This document shows positions 1-8,599 of a DNA stretch of 64,000 nucleotides, piece after piece. A program made the translations under genes and the position numbers. Location of the stretch: NCBI RefSeq assembly GCF_008727925.1, contig NZ_VTWT01000003.1:186001-250000 (forward strand). Reading direction: 5' to 3'. How positions within the stretch are numbered: position 1 is the stretch's first letter; each line of letters begins with the position of its first letter. The notes beneath the pieces were generated by a model. It had not been told where the DNA came from. It made no database searches and worked only from the letters and a program-made list of their open reading frames with translations. The stretch comes from Adhaeribacter soli. GTDB taxonomy: Bacteria; Bacteroidota; Bacteroidia; Cytophagales; Hymenobacteraceae.

Positions 1-91
1 CTTCAATAACTCCACAGGCTCTTACTTGTTTCGGCGGAAAAGGGTATCGGTTTTGCCATAAAATCAAGCTTCCCTTATCTGAAAAGAAATA

Positions 92-148
92 GTTTGCCCC
101 TGAACCAATTATTTACTTTCTTTGTACTGTAATAAATAATATTACAGT
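92..148 (+). promoter_or_regulatory. Promoter region and operator 1 of the Rrf2 gene
   Basis: A perfect inverted repeat, ACTGTAATA (126-134) and TATTACAGT (140-148) with a 5-nt centre, ends one base before the ATG at 150. A TTTG at 92-95 and a TTTCTTTG-like -7 element near 115-123 fit a Bacteroidota promoter loosely. The 21-nt core recurs at 574-594 before the next gene, so it is most likely the operator of the adjacent Rrf2 regulator and would block its own expression when bound. The repeat is seen; its binding partner is inferred. Confidence 0.7.
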
Positions 149-149
149 T

Positions 150-557
150 ATGAATAACCTCCGGTTTGCTACAGCCCTGCACATTCTTACCCTGCTCAGT
201 CAGCAGCCGGAAGAGTTGTTGCCTTCGGAATACCTGGCCGGCAGCATTAACGTAAACGCGGCGGTGGTCCGGAAAGAGATCAGCAATTTGCGCAACCACG
301 GCTTTATTCAGAGCAAGGAAGGCAAAGGCGGCGGCAGCATGCTGGCTAAACCAGCTTCGGAAATTCTGCTTTCAGATATTTACCAGGCCGTGCGACAAGC
401 CGCTATTTTAGGGCGAAACAATGCGCCGAACCCGGCCTGTCCGGTTGGGAAGCAAATCAACGCGCACCTGGAAGACCTTTATTCCGAAGCCGAAGCAAAC
501 CTGATCCGGAGCTTAAGCAAAAAGACGCTGGCTGATTTTGCCCGGCAATTCAGCTAA
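150..557 (+). CDS. Rrf2 family transcriptional regulator
   Basis: A 135-aa DNA-binding repressor of the Rrf2 family. The N-terminal winged helix covers about residues 1-80, with the family-typical recognition region (VVRKEISNLRNHG) and wing (EGKGGGSMLAKP). There is one cysteine (Cys97, in ACPVG), so it lacks the three-cysteine [2Fe-2S] signature of IscR/NsrR; it resembles the YwnA-like group, which may sense by cysteine oxidation or a small ligand. The start is an ATG directly after operator 1. The same operator precedes the oxidoreductase gene 70 bp downstream, which is the obvious target. The family is clear, the signal unknown. Confidence 0.9.
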   Translation: MNNLRFATALHILTLLSQQPEELLPSEYLAGSINVNAAVVRKEISNLRNHGFIQSKEGKGGGSMLAKPASEILLSDIYQAVRQAAILGRNNAPNPACPVGKQINAHLEDLYSEAEANLIRSLSKKTLADFARQFS

Positions 558-573
558 ATTTTTTTACTCATAA

Positions 574-594
574 CTGTAACTAAATTTATTACAG
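574..594 (+). promoter_or_regulatory. Operator 2, upstream of the oxidoreductase
   Basis: An inverted repeat CTGTAA (574-579) / TTACAG (589-594), 21 nt end to end, matches the core of operator 1 in length and in both half-sites. It lies between the Rrf2 gene and the NAD(P)-binding protein, 35 bp before the latter's ATG, and suggests a two-gene regulon. Confidence 0.65.
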
Positions 595-628
595 AAATAA
601 AATCTTTGAACTCATAAAACCAAAAAAC

Positions 629-1282
629 ATGAACGTAGCATTAATTGGAGCCTCCGGCTTCGTAGGCACTGCCTTATTGAATGAATTACTGGAACGTGGC
701 CACCACGTAACCGCCCTTACCCGCGATACGGCCAACATTAAAAAGCAGCACCCGAACTTAACCGTAGTACAAGCCACGGTAACGGATCCAAAGGACTTAG
801 CCGAAAAAGTTAAAGGTCACGAGGCCGTGATCAGCGCCTTTAACGCCGGCTGGACGAACCCGAACTTGTACGATGATTTCCTGAACGGTGCGAAAGCCAT
901 TCAGGAAGGTGTGAAAAGATCGGGCGTGAAGCGGTTTATCTTTGTGGGTGGCGCCGGTAGCTTGTATGCCGCCGAAAACCTGCAATTTGTAGATACGCCC
1001 GAGTTTCCTGAACAGATCAAGCCCGGCGCTACGGCAGCCCGCGATTATTTGAATATCCTGAAAGAAGAAAAAGACCTCGACTGGACGTTCCTCAGCCCGG
1101 CTTTGGAAATGCATCAGGGGACTTCCGGCGAACGCAAAGGCGCCTACCGCAAAGGTTTGGAAACCCCGGTATTCGACGAAAGCGGCCGTAGCGTAGCCTC
1201 GGTAGAAGACACGGCGCTGGCTATAGTAGACGAACTGGAGAACCCGCAACATATCCGCGAGCGGTTTACGGTGGCGTATTAA
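629..1282 (+). CDS. NAD(P)-binding oxidoreductase (atypical SDR, NmrA-like)
   Basis: 217 aa. The N-terminal Rossmann motif GASGFVG (residues 7-13) binds NAD(P); the later pattern (AVISAFNAGW, RFIFVGGAGSLY) matches NAD(P)H-binding proteins of the NmrA/YwnB type. These are flavin-reductase-like or redox-sensing proteins and the substrate is usually unknown. It lacks the classical YxxxK of short-chain dehydrogenases. ATG start, 71 bp after the Rrf2 gene, with a matching operator between, so it is probably induced under the stress the regulator senses. A strong terminator follows. Confidence 0.85.
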   Translation: MNVALIGASGFVGTALLNELLERGHHVTALTRDTANIKKQHPNLTVVQATVTDPKDLAEKVKGHEAVISAFNAGWTNPNLYDDFLNGAKAIQEGVKRSGVKRFIFVGGAGSLYAAENLQFVDTPEFPEQIKPGATAARDYLNILKEEKDLDWTFLSPALEMHQGTSGERKGAYRKGLETPVFDESGRSVASVEDTALAIVDELENPQHIRERFTVAY

Positions 1283-1343
1283 GCAACTGCCAATGCCGAT
1301 TGGGTTCTGTTGAACCAAACGGTATGAATTAAAGCAAAAAATT

Positions 1344-1386
1344 AAAAAGCCCGTTCTGCACCTTCCCGGCAGACTGGGCTTTTTTA
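1344..1386 (+). terminator. Rho-independent terminator after the oxidoreductase
   Basis: The stem AAAAAGCCC / GGGCTTTTT, with an inner TCTGC/GCAGA pairing, is followed by a T run. It closes the Rrf2-oxidoreductase unit. The rest of the gap up to 1601 holds one GGATTTGTAATCC palindrome and presumably the promoter of the response regulator; no gene is seen. Confidence 0.85.
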
Positions 1387-1435
1387 TGTCTGAAACCTAC
1401 TACACTGTTAAGTTAGTTAATAGCATTTGCTTGAC

Positions 1436-1450
1436 GGGATTTGTAATCCC
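1436..1450. repeat. Single GGGATTTGTAATCCC palindrome
   Basis: GGGATT / AATCCC around TGT. The same core occurs four more times at 15378-15522. It is a solitary copy of the REP-like palindrome described there. Confidence 0.7.
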
Positions 1451-1601
1451 ACTGTCTAAAAATTAACTTGACTATGTACTACCCTTTTATAGCATTGAAT
1501 CTTGATACTTGTGTCCTGATACTTATGTCTAAAAAAGAAAATTCCCACATCTTTCCCGATTTCTGCGTTTACTTTACCCGAATAAACAACCCGAAACCGA
1601 A

Positions 1602-2279
1602 ATGAAGATCCTGGTAATTGAAGACGAACCGGAAATGCTGGAAAACATGGTAACTTCCTTACAGAAAGAGAAATACCTGGTAGAAACCGCCACCACTTTC
1701 GACGATGCCCTGGATAAAGTAAGCATTTACGAATACGACTGCATCCTGCTCGATATTTCGCTGCCCGGCGGCAACGGCCTGGAAATTCTGGACCAGCTGA
1801 AGAAACTGCATAAAACCGAAGGAGTAATTATAGTGTCGGCTAAAAACTCCCTCGACGATAAAGTAGCCGGCTTAAACCTGGGCGCCGACGATTATTTAGC
1901 AAAGCCCTTTCATATGGCCGAATTGCACGCGCGGGTAAAATCGGTGTTGCGGCGCAAAAAGTTTGAAGGCAGTAACGAAGTAGTTCTAAACAATGTAACC
2001 ATCGATCCGGAAAGCCATACGGTAAAAGTTAACGGAAAAGACCTGCCGCTGAACCGGAAGGAATTCGATGTGCTGCTGTACCTGGTTACGAATAAAAGCC
2101 GGTTGGTAAGTAAAACCGCGCTGGCCGAACACGTGTGGGGCGACCAGATCGACGAGGCCGACAACTTCGAATTCATTTATTCCCAGATCAAGAACCTGCG
2201 CAAGAAACTGAAAGACAGTCAGGCCGATATTGAAATTCAGGCCATTTACGGCATCGGGTATAAACTAATAGCCGAATAA
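1602..2279 (+). CDS. OmpR/PhoB-type response regulator
   Basis: 225 aa. The receiver domain (residues 1-115) has the acidic pair E7/D8, phospho-acceptor Asp51 (ILLDISLP), the conserved Ser79 region (IIVSAK) and Lys101 (KPF). The C-terminal winged-helix DNA-binding domain runs from about 128 to 223 (HVWGDQIDEADN, IYGIGYKL). It is the output half of a two-component system with the histidine kinase 9 bp downstream. The target genes cannot be told from the sequence. ATG start. Confidence 0.95.
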   Translation: MKILVIEDEPEMLENMVTSLQKEKYLVETATTFDDALDKVSIYEYDCILLDISLPGGNGLEILDQLKKLHKTEGVIIVSAKNSLDDKVAGLNLGADDYLAKPFHMAELHARVKSVLRRKKFEGSNEVVLNNVTIDPESHTVKVNGKDLPLNRKEFDVLLYLVTNKSRLVSKTALAEHVWGDQIDEADNFEFIYSQIKNLRKKLKDSQADIEIQAIYGIGYKLIAE

Positions 2280-2288
2280 ATTATTTAA

Positions 2289-3617
2289 ATGAAACTGCTC
2301 AATTACACCTCGGCGTATTTTGCGGGCATCCTGCTCATTATTATTTCCATCTGGGCGGGTTTGTTCTACTTTTCCATGCTCGACGAAATCTACGACAGCA
2401 TGGACGACGGCCTGGAAAACCAGAAACTGCTCGTGATCCGGAAAGCCGCCGCCGATACTACCATCCTGAATCAGCCTGAATTCGAAGCCGGTTATTTTAC
2501 TATCAAAGAAATTCCAGCCGCAAAAGCCAGAACCTACACCGATATTTATCAGGACACGCTCATGTACATGGAAAACGAGGAAGATTACGAACCCGTGCGC
2601 CTGCTCCGGACGGCCTTCCGGCACCCGAATAACCGCTATTACGAGCTACAGCTCATTACCTCCATGGTAGAAGAAGACGACCTGATCGCGGACCTGCTAT
2701 ATTCCCTGGTGTGGCTGTATCTGGGTTTGGTAGCCACCATTTTGCTGCTGAATAATTTTCTGATGCGCAGGATCTGGAAACCGTTTTACCGCCTGCTGGA
2801 ACGTCTGCAAAAATTCCGCCTCGAAAACCCCAAAGAATTCAGGGTAAGCAAAACCAACATCGAAGAATTTAGGCTCCTGAACGAAACGGTACAAAAGCTC
2901 ATTCAAAGTAACGTGAACGCCTTCAACAGCCAGAAACAATTCATCGAGAATGCTTCGCACGAATTGCAAACGCCCCTGGCCATAAGCCTGAATAAACTGG
3001 AGCTGCTCATCGAAAACAATAACTTAAACGAAGAACAACTCCAGATCTTAGCATCGGTCATCAGCAATCTGGAACGTTCGGCCCGCCTGAATAAATCGCT
3101 TTCCCAGCTTTCGAAAATAGAAAACCGCCAGTTCCCGGAGGTAACCGACACCGACCTGAATGATTTGGTAAAAAACCTACTGGAAGATTTCAGCGAACTG
3201 GCCACCCACCGGAATATTACCCTGAAACTGGAAGAACAAGCTGTTTTAAGGGCTCAGATGAATCCGGACTTGGCAACCATCTTACTCACGAACCTGCTGA
3301 AGAACGCTATAAATCATAACCACAGCGGCGGCTTTGTAAACGTGATCATTCAGGAAAACAGCCTTGCAATCGAGAACACTGGCGCCGGAAAACCCTTGGA
3401 TAGAGAACAGATCTTCTCCCGGTTCTACAAAGGCGAACAAAGCAGCCAAAGCACCGGCCTCGGTCTAGCCATCGTAAAAGCCATTGCCAACCTCTACGAT
3501 TTCCGGGTGGAATATAGTTTTCAGGAAGGTTTGCACCGGTTTGTGGTTTACCCCACCCCGGCCCTCCCCTCCCCTAAAAACAGGGGAGGGAGCTTTGGCT
3601 GTTGTGCAGTTAGGTAA
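2289..3617 (+). CDS. Sensor histidine kinase
   Basis: 442 aa inner-membrane kinase. TM1 is about residues 7-30, followed by a periplasmic sensor stretch of about 105 aa and TM2 at about 137-160. The HisKA dimerisation helix carries His224 (NASHELQTPL); the ATPase domain has the N box (LLTNLLKNAINH) and G box (STGLGLAIV). It should autophosphorylate at His224 and pass the phosphate to Asp51 of the regulator upstream. The last ~20 residues (PTPALPSPKNRGG...) are encoded by a GC-rich palindrome, 3567-3590, so the original C-terminus has probably been replaced or extended by repeat insertion. Confidence 0.93.
   Translation: MKLLNYTSAYFAGILLIIISIWAGLFYFSMLDEIYDSMDDGLENQKLLVIRKAAADTTILNQPEFEAGYFTIKEIPAAKARTYTDIYQDTLMYMENEEDYEPVRLLRTAFRHPNNRYYELQLITSMVEEDDLIADLLYSLVWLYLGLVATILLLNNFLMRRIWKPFYRLLERLQKFRLENPKEFRVSKTNIEEFRLLNETVQKLIQSNVNAFNSQKQFIENASHELQTPLAISLNKLELLIENNNLNEEQLQILASVISNLERSARLNKSLSQLSKIENRQFPEVTDTDLNDLVKNLLEDFSELATHRNITLKLEEQAVLRAQMNPDLATILLTNLLKNAINHNHSGGFVNVIIQENSLAIENTGAGKPLDREQIFSRFYKGEQSSQSTGLGLAIVKAIANLYDFRVEYSFQEGLHRFVVYPTPALPSPKNRGGSFGCCAVR
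3567..3590. repeat. CCCTCCCCT / AGGGGAGGG palindrome inside the kinase 3' end
   Basis: 9-bp perfect arms with a 6-nt loop. They overlap the last codons of the histidine kinase and supply its proline/glycine-rich tail. It looks like a dispersed miniature repeat, not a terminator, because no T run follows. Confidence 0.6.
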
Positions 3618-3663
3618 ATGGTCAACTACCCTTGGCTTCTCTTGTGCAGGCGGGAGCTTATAA

Positions 3664-3925
3664 AATTGTCTGAATCAGGATTTTCAGGATTGACAGAATT
3701 TTCAGGATTTGAATTTTGAAATTTCACGCATATCGCCAGCGCAGCGCCCCTGAAAGCCACGTTATTCTAAAACTATACTAAAAAGAAAGCTCAATCGGAG
3801 GAAAACTGACACCAGTTTCTGTGAGAGCGGCCTCCAAGCTTACCGGTGCCGAGGAACGAGGCAGCCCGATAGGGCAGGTTAGGTTGCAGCCGCGAACGCA
3901 GAAACGAAGCCACCCGGCTTGAGGG
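3664..3925 (+). repeat. Dispersed structured repeat, copy A
   Basis: About 260 bp without a gene. It matches, in inverted orientation, the stretch 17826-18092. Shared blocks: a TCTGAATCAGGATTTTCAGG tract, GCATATCGCCAGCGCAGCGC, GGAGGAAAACTGA, GTTTCTN...GCGAACG, and GAAACGAAGCCACCCGGCTT. Between the copies the pairing GTTTCTG/CAGAAAC (here) becomes GTTTCTACGT/ACGTAGAAAC, which keeps the stem. Identity is highest in the blocks and low between them. The rest of the gap to 4141 is AT-rich with an AGTTAAAAGTTAGGAGTT-type simple repeat. Confidence 0.75.
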
Positions 3926-4141
3926 GAAAAGGTAATTAGAAGTTAAAAGTTAGGAGTTTAGAGTTAAAGCTAACCTGGAAACGCTACCCTTTTTAAGAAA
4001 AAGCTACTTAAAGCCAACAGGATCCTTCCCTTTCGCCAAAGAAGAAAAAAAATATCAAAATTCCCGTTTCTTCCCAATTCTTTCCGGAATCCCTCCCGAC
4101 CTTTGAATCAGAAATTAGTTAAACCCTTAAAATTTACCCTT

Positions 4142-4576
4142 ATGAAAGCATTAACCTTAGCCTTGTTTTTAAGCGCTTCCTCTTTTTTCTCCTTCGCGCA
4201 GGACATCAAAGAAACGGAAGTGCCTTCGGTAGTAATGAACAGTTTTAAAGGCCAGTTTGCCGATGCGCTGAAGCCGGAATGGGAAAAGAAAGGCAGCAAC
4301 TACGAAGTGGAATTCAATTCCGGAACGATAGAACGTAAGGTGATTTTAGACGCCTCCGGAAAAGTGCTGATGCAGAAACAGGAAATTGCTCTGACCGAAT
4401 TACCGGCTTCCATTGCCAGCGCTCTTAAGCAAAACTACGGCAGCTACGAACTGGAAGAAGCCGAGAAGATAGAATTCGACGGAAAAACGTATTACGAAGT
4501 AGAACTGGAACGTTTTTTCCTGGGCAAGGAACTCGTTCTGACCGCCGAAGGCAAGGAAACCAAACTGCCCTATTAA
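4142..4576 (+). CDS. Exported PepSY-like domain protein
   Basis: 144 aa from the ATG at 4142; a TTG 39 bp upstream only adds residues before the signal peptide, which is clear from the ATG (MKALTLALFLSASSFFSFAQ). The mature part has two PepSY-like units (PSVVMNSFKGQFADALKPEW... and LPASIASALKQNY...YYEVE), as in the small periplasmic PepSY-like (DUF2874-type) proteins common in Bacteroidota. The role is unknown; family members are thought to bind or inhibit partners in the periplasm. It is followed by another exported protein on the same strand. Confidence 0.75.
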   Translation: MKALTLALFLSASSFFSFAQDIKETEVPSVVMNSFKGQFADALKPEWEKKGSNYEVEFNSGTIERKVILDASGKVLMQKQEIALTELPASIASALKQNYGSYELEEAEKIEFDGKTYYEVELERFFLGKELVLTAEGKETKLPY

Positions 4577-4665
4577 GCCGTAAAAGCAGCCTTCGGGCAA
4601 ATGCGGAACTAAATAGAAATGGTCCGGAAAGTATTTCTGAGGACTTCACTTAAAGAGGAATAAAG

Positions 4666-5565
4666 ATGAAAAAGATAGCAGCAAGTATTCTAGGATTAAG
4701 TTTGTCGGCATTTTTTCTGGTAAGCGAAGCTTCCGAAACCTGGAAAGCGGAGATCGTGAAGGAAATTGGTACGGATAAAGGAAAAAAAAGTAAAGCTGCC
4801 AAAGAAGCCGTTTCCAAAGAAGTGCAGGTGGTTTCGAAGTGGGAAGTGCCCGATATTTTGCGGGAAGTTTCCGGCATTGCTTACCTTGGCCCGAACCGTT
4901 TTGCCTGCATTCAGGACGAACAGGGCACCATTTTTATTTACAATACCGCCGCCGCTAAAATTGAAAAAGAGATCGACTTTGCCGGACCCGGCGATTACGA
5001 AGGCATCGCGCTGGTAGGCAAAACGGCCTACGTGGTGCGAGCCGACGGCCGTTTGTTCGAGGTAAATAATATAGAAAGCGCCAAACCCCAGGTAACCGAA
5101 TATGGCACGCCTTTTACTGCCGAAAACAACATCGAGGGCCTGGGTTACGATGCCCGGAATAACCGCCTGCTGCTGGCCGTAAAAGACCGTGACAGCAACA
5201 GCAACGCCTATAAAGGCATCTACAGCTTCGACCTGGAAACTAAAAAGCTGGCCGCCACGCCGGTGTATAAGATCGATTTTGGGCACCCGGTTTTTGCAAC
5301 TGTGCAGGACAATGAAAAGACTATGATGCCATCGGAAGTGCAGGTGCACCCGGTAACCGGAAACGTGTACGTAACCGACGCTAAAAACGCCCAGATCGTT
5401 GTGATGGATGCGCAGGGCAACATTAAGAACCGCTACAAGATCAGCAAAGGCGATTTCTACAAAGCCGAAGGCATCACCTTTAGCCCGGCCGGCGAACTCT
5501 TCATCTCCAACGAAGGCAAGAAAACCAAAGCCAATATCCTGAAAGTGAACATCGCCGGGTTGTAA
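4666..5565 (+). CDS. SdiA-regulated-like beta-propeller protein
   Basis: 299 aa. The hydrophobic N-terminus (IAASILGLSLSAFFLVSEAS) is a signal peptide. The body matches the SdiA-regulated / esterase-like phytase propeller family: VSGIAYLG, GPGDYEGIAL, NNIEGLGYD, PSEVQVHPVTGNVYVTDAKN and YKAEGITFSPAGELFISNEGK are successive blades. It probably acts in the periplasm or on the surface; the substrate is unknown. It ends just before a bidirectional terminator shared with the convergent gene. Confidence 0.8.
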   Translation: MKKIAASILGLSLSAFFLVSEASETWKAEIVKEIGTDKGKKSKAAKEAVSKEVQVVSKWEVPDILREVSGIAYLGPNRFACIQDEQGTIFIYNTAAAKIEKEIDFAGPGDYEGIALVGKTAYVVRADGRLFEVNNIESAKPQVTEYGTPFTAENNIEGLGYDARNNRLLLAVKDRDSNSNAYKGIYSFDLETKKLAATPVYKIDFGHPVFATVQDNEKTMMPSEVQVHPVTGNVYVTDAKNAQIVVMDAQGNIKNRYKISKGDFYKAEGITFSPAGELFISNEGKKTKANILKVNIAGL

Positions 5566-5590
5566 TACCGGAAAATAGTAGGGCTCAGGC

Positions 5591-5640
5591 CATAAAAAGT
5601 AAAAGCCCGGTGCGGATGCATCGGGCTTTTACTTTTTATG
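5591..5640. terminator. Bidirectional terminator, GCCCGGTGCGG family, copy 1
   Basis: A hairpin with 19-nt perfect arms (CATAAAAAGTAAAAGCCCG and its complement) lies between two convergent genes and has T runs on both strands. Its core AAAAGCCCGGTGCGG..GCATCGGGCTTTT recurs at 7062, 8553 and 10117. Confidence 0.9.
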
Positions 5641-5655
5641 GTATTTATAATTGAG

Positions 5656-6930
5656 TTATTGAAGTACAACCTTCTTAACAAATCGTTGATTGCCAGTAAT
5701 GATGTGTAGCATATATATGCCTTTTTTTTCTTTGCCCAGATCAAGTTGAGTTTTACCAAAACGATTGCCTGTTTGCCGGTTTATTCTATTGCCTGTTACA
5801 TCGTACACTTCTATAGTATAAGGCTTATCAGAAGCGGGTAATACCTGGAGGGTGCCCGGACTTGGGTTTGGAAAAATAGCGTAAGAACCGGCCATGCTGA
5901 GCTCCTTTTTAATGCCTGAAATGTTGCTGCCAAACTTACGCATAACCGCAAAACCAGCCGAATAGCCAGTAGTAGCGTCAGCAAATTCCATATCGAGGTG
6001 GCTCATGGTGTTTTCCAGCAAAATCCAGGTGTTGCCATGATCGTGAGAAATGGAAGAACCAGGATTGTTGCGGTCTCGGTTAGAGCTAATGTAACTTGAG
6101 GTGCCGGGAATTGCTATTATTCTAAAAGGGAAGAAAGGCCCCGTTGGGGTAACGGTCATCCAGGTCGCGCCGCCATCTGTAGTCCGTCTTAATTGGCCAT
6201 TTAACCCGGCAAGGCCGTTATTGGCGTCGGTAAAAGCTAATGAGCCTTCAAGGTTAGAAAAAGTAAGTCCGGAACTTGCCGAAGTCCAGGTTAATCCTTT
6301 GTCTACCGATTTCAGAATATTAAAATCAAAATCCATTACCCAGACCGTATTGCCAACGGTTGCCAGTGTATTGTACAAAACATCTGCTGAAGGTGCAGCA
6401 GGCATATTTGCTGCAGGAACCTGGCTCCAGGTGGTACCACCGTCAGAAGTAGTAAGAATTTCGGTTTTAGTTGTGTTGCCGGGAGCTGAGGCAAAACCTA
6501 TGGCCAGGCCATTGTTGGGGTCAAAGAAGTGAATGTACTCACCATAGCTGCCCGGATTAGTATAGGCCGTTGGCTGGTGCTGCCAGGTGGTACCTCCATC
6601 AGTTGTACGGTAAATCCTCGAGAAATTAGTTTGCCCCATTTCGGCTACAACGATCCAGGCTGTATTTGCATTTAAAGCAGTAACGGAAGTGATGCTTGCG
6701 CTGGTAAAAACGGGATCAACCACGGGATAGGATTTCCAGGTTAGCCCACCATCAGTAGTTTTCACAACCTCCATAAATGGCGATGCAGCCCAGGTTACAT
6801 TGGCATCAACAGCTTCTACCTCATAGAGCATGGTATTTGGCAGATTTGGAGAGTTTTGGCTCACCCATTGTGCCTGTGCCGTACTAACCGCAACAATAGC
6901 AGTAAGAAGAATTGATAAGGTCTTTTTCAT
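5656..6930 (-). CDS. Type IX-secreted BNR/Ycf48-like repeat protein (paralogue 1)
   Basis: 424 aa from the ATG at 6930, chosen because it gives a standard signal peptide (MKKTLSILLTAIVAVSTAQA); the frame stays open 90 bp further upstream. The body has repeated TTDGG(L/T)TW motifs of a Ycf48/sortilin-like propeller. The C-terminal ~75 residues (FPNPSPGTLQVLP, YDVTGNRI, KKGIYMLHI, FVKKVVLQ) form a type IX sorting domain, so the protein should be exported by Sec, cross the outer membrane through T9SS and be released or anchored. It is the first of three tandem paralogues; ligand unknown. Confidence 0.9.
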   Translation of the reverse strand: MKKTLSILLTAIVAVSTAQAQWVSQNSPNLPNTMLYEVEAVDANVTWAASPFMEVVKTTDGGLTWKSYPVVDPVFTSASITSVTALNANTAWIVVAEMGQTNFSRIYRTTDGGTTWQHQPTAYTNPGSYGEYIHFFDPNNGLAIGFASAPGNTTKTEILTTSDGGTTWSQVPAANMPAAPSADVLYNTLATVGNTVWVMDFDFNILKSVDKGLTWTSASSGLTFSNLEGSLAFTDANNGLAGLNGQLRRTTDGGATWMTVTPTGPFFPFRIIAIPGTSSYISSNRDRNNPGSSISHDHGNTWILLENTMSHLDMEFADATTGYSAGFAVMRKFGSNISGIKKELSMAGSYAIFPNPSPGTLQVLPASDKPYTIEVYDVTGNRINRQTGNRFGKTQLDLGKEKKGIYMLHIITGNQRFVKKVVLQ

Positions 6931-7061
6931 AATAAAGGCTATTTTAAGATAAGTCGGATTATTAAAGGTAAAGGTTGCTTCTATTGTAGTGGGAAAATAA
7001 AGAAAGTTGTTATAAAACAAAAGTTATAACTTGAAATAATAGGGATTCAGTCTGAAAAAGT

Positions 7062-7095
7062 AAAAAGCCCGGTGCGGAAGCATCGGGCTTTTTTT
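7062..7095 (-). terminator. Terminator, GCCCGGTGCGG family, copy 2
   Basis: AAAAAGCCCG / CGGGCTTTTT around GTGCGGAAGCAT, placed 3' of paralogue 2. The flanking (C)TGAAAAAGTA is also shared with copy 3. Confidence 0.85.
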
Positions 7096-7126
7096 GTCAA
7101 AATATTCAAGTGCTTTTTAGGCAAAA

Positions 7127-8410
7127 CTAATGAAGTGCAATCTTTTCTACCAGCCGTTCTTCACCCCTTAAAATATGGAGCAGGTAAATTCCTTTTTTCT
7201 GCCCGGAAAGATCGACCATGGTTTTACCAAAACTGTTACCTTGCTGCAACTTCACTTTATTTCCGACCAGGTCATAAACCTCAATATCAAATGGCTTGGA
7301 AAAGGCCGGTAAAATGGTAAATATGCCCTGGCTCGGATTCGGATAAATTACAAAGCTGTTAGCGAAAGCTACTTCTTCTGAAGTGTTTAATGCATTGCCA
7401 TTCAGTTTATAAATAACCCCATTTCCACCGCTCCAGCCAAGGCGGTTGGTAATAAAAGCGGCACTATGATGCGCATTATTAGTTAACTGGGTCCAGGATA
7501 AACCACCATCTTGCGAAATAGAAAGGCCGGGGTTGGTGCCGGATCCGCTATAACTTACATAACTGTTTGGAGTACCGGGAATATGCGTAAGGCCATGTTC
7601 AAAAAAACTGCCTGAATAGTTTACAGCTGTCCAGGTTAATCCTCCGTCCGTTGTGCGGCTTAAAGCGGAACCTTTACTTATCAGGCCATTCATGGCATCC
7701 TGAAAAGCAATGCCCGCTAACGACTGTCCGGGTATATTAGGGATGTTGGTAGCTGAAACAGTCCAGCTCAAGCCTTTATCCGTAGACTTATACACCCGCA
7801 TACTGCCTGCCGGCACCCAGATGGTGTTGCCTATTACAACCCGATGGTCAAAGGAAAAGTCATCCCGGTGTGCCGGTGGTAAATTACTTGCAGGTACTCT
7901 AGTCCAGGTAGTGCCGCCATCGCTGGTAGTATAAAATTCCAGCATATCACCCACAATTACCCCGTTGTTTGCATCAAAGAACTCTACCTGATTTACAAAA
8001 GAGTTTGTAGTGGTAAACATATTCGGGATATGAGACCAGGTTAGGCCGGCATCTGTCGTTTTATACACCCTGGTGTTTGCCCCGGACGCGATATAATATA
8101 TATAAACTGTAATGTAAGCGGTGCTGGCATTTACTGCTTTCAGGGAAAATATATTGAAGGGATCCGTAATGCCTGGCAACGATACATTTACATCCGACCA
8201 GGTAAGGCCGCCGTTAGTAGTGCGTAGAATTTTATCGGGTCCATTGGTTGCGTTAAAGCTAAAGGCCTGGGCCCAGATTACGTTCTGATCTACAATAGCA
8301 ACATGCCTAACCGTTTTTATATGCGACGGGACTGGCTGGGAAACCCATTGTGCCCGTACAGCTGAGATCGTGGTAATAAAGCTAACTAGAATTGCTAAAA
8401 ATGCTTTCAT
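7127..8410 (-). CDS. Type IX-secreted BNR/Ycf48-like repeat protein (paralogue 2)
   Basis: 427 aa from the ATG at 8410, where the signal peptide MKAFLAILVSFITTISAVRA starts. It has the same architecture as its neighbours: TTNGGLTW, TTDAGLTW, TSDGGTTW and STDKGLSW propeller motifs, then a sorting domain (YPNPSQGIFTILP, YDLVGNKV, KKGIYLLHIL, LVEKIALH). A TATATTTG element upstream (about 8450-8457 on the minus strand) could be its -7 box. Paralogues 1 to 3 are alike throughout, which points to local duplication followed by divergence. Confidence 0.9.
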   Translation of the reverse strand: MKAFLAILVSFITTISAVRAQWVSQPVPSHIKTVRHVAIVDQNVIWAQAFSFNATNGPDKILRTTNGGLTWSDVNVSLPGITDPFNIFSLKAVNASTAYITVYIYYIASGANTRVYKTTDAGLTWSHIPNMFTTTNSFVNQVEFFDANNGVIVGDMLEFYTTSDGGTTWTRVPASNLPPAHRDDFSFDHRVVIGNTIWVPAGSMRVYKSTDKGLSWTVSATNIPNIPGQSLAGIAFQDAMNGLISKGSALSRTTDGGLTWTAVNYSGSFFEHGLTHIPGTPNSYVSYSGSGTNPGLSISQDGGLSWTQLTNNAHHSAAFITNRLGWSGGNGVIYKLNGNALNTSEEVAFANSFVIYPNPSQGIFTILPAFSKPFDIEVYDLVGNKVKLQQGNSFGKTMVDLSGQKKGIYLLHILRGEERLVEKIALH

Positions 8411-8552
8411 ACGGTATTTAAACAGGTTGGGATTATTTAAACAAAGGTTACCCAAATATAATGAGATTAGGTGGCATAACATTTCTAAAAGTAAAATCTG
8501 CTACAATTATGCTGCTAATTACCCGAAGTGCTATGGTTCAGACCTGAAAAAG

Positions 8553-8586
8553 TAAAAAGCCCGGTGCGGAAGCATCGGGCTTTTTG
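8553..8586 (-). terminator. Terminator, GCCCGGTGCGG family, copy 3
   Basis: The same hairpin as copy 2, including the upstream CTGAAAAAGTA. It lies 3' of paralogue 3. Confidence 0.85.
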
Positions 8587-8599
8587 ACTTTTAGAATGA

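Noticed and set aside
4696-5349. 217-codon minus-strand frame opposite the SdiA-regulated-like gene
   Set aside because: Antisense shadow; the + strand protein has a signal peptide and family motifs.
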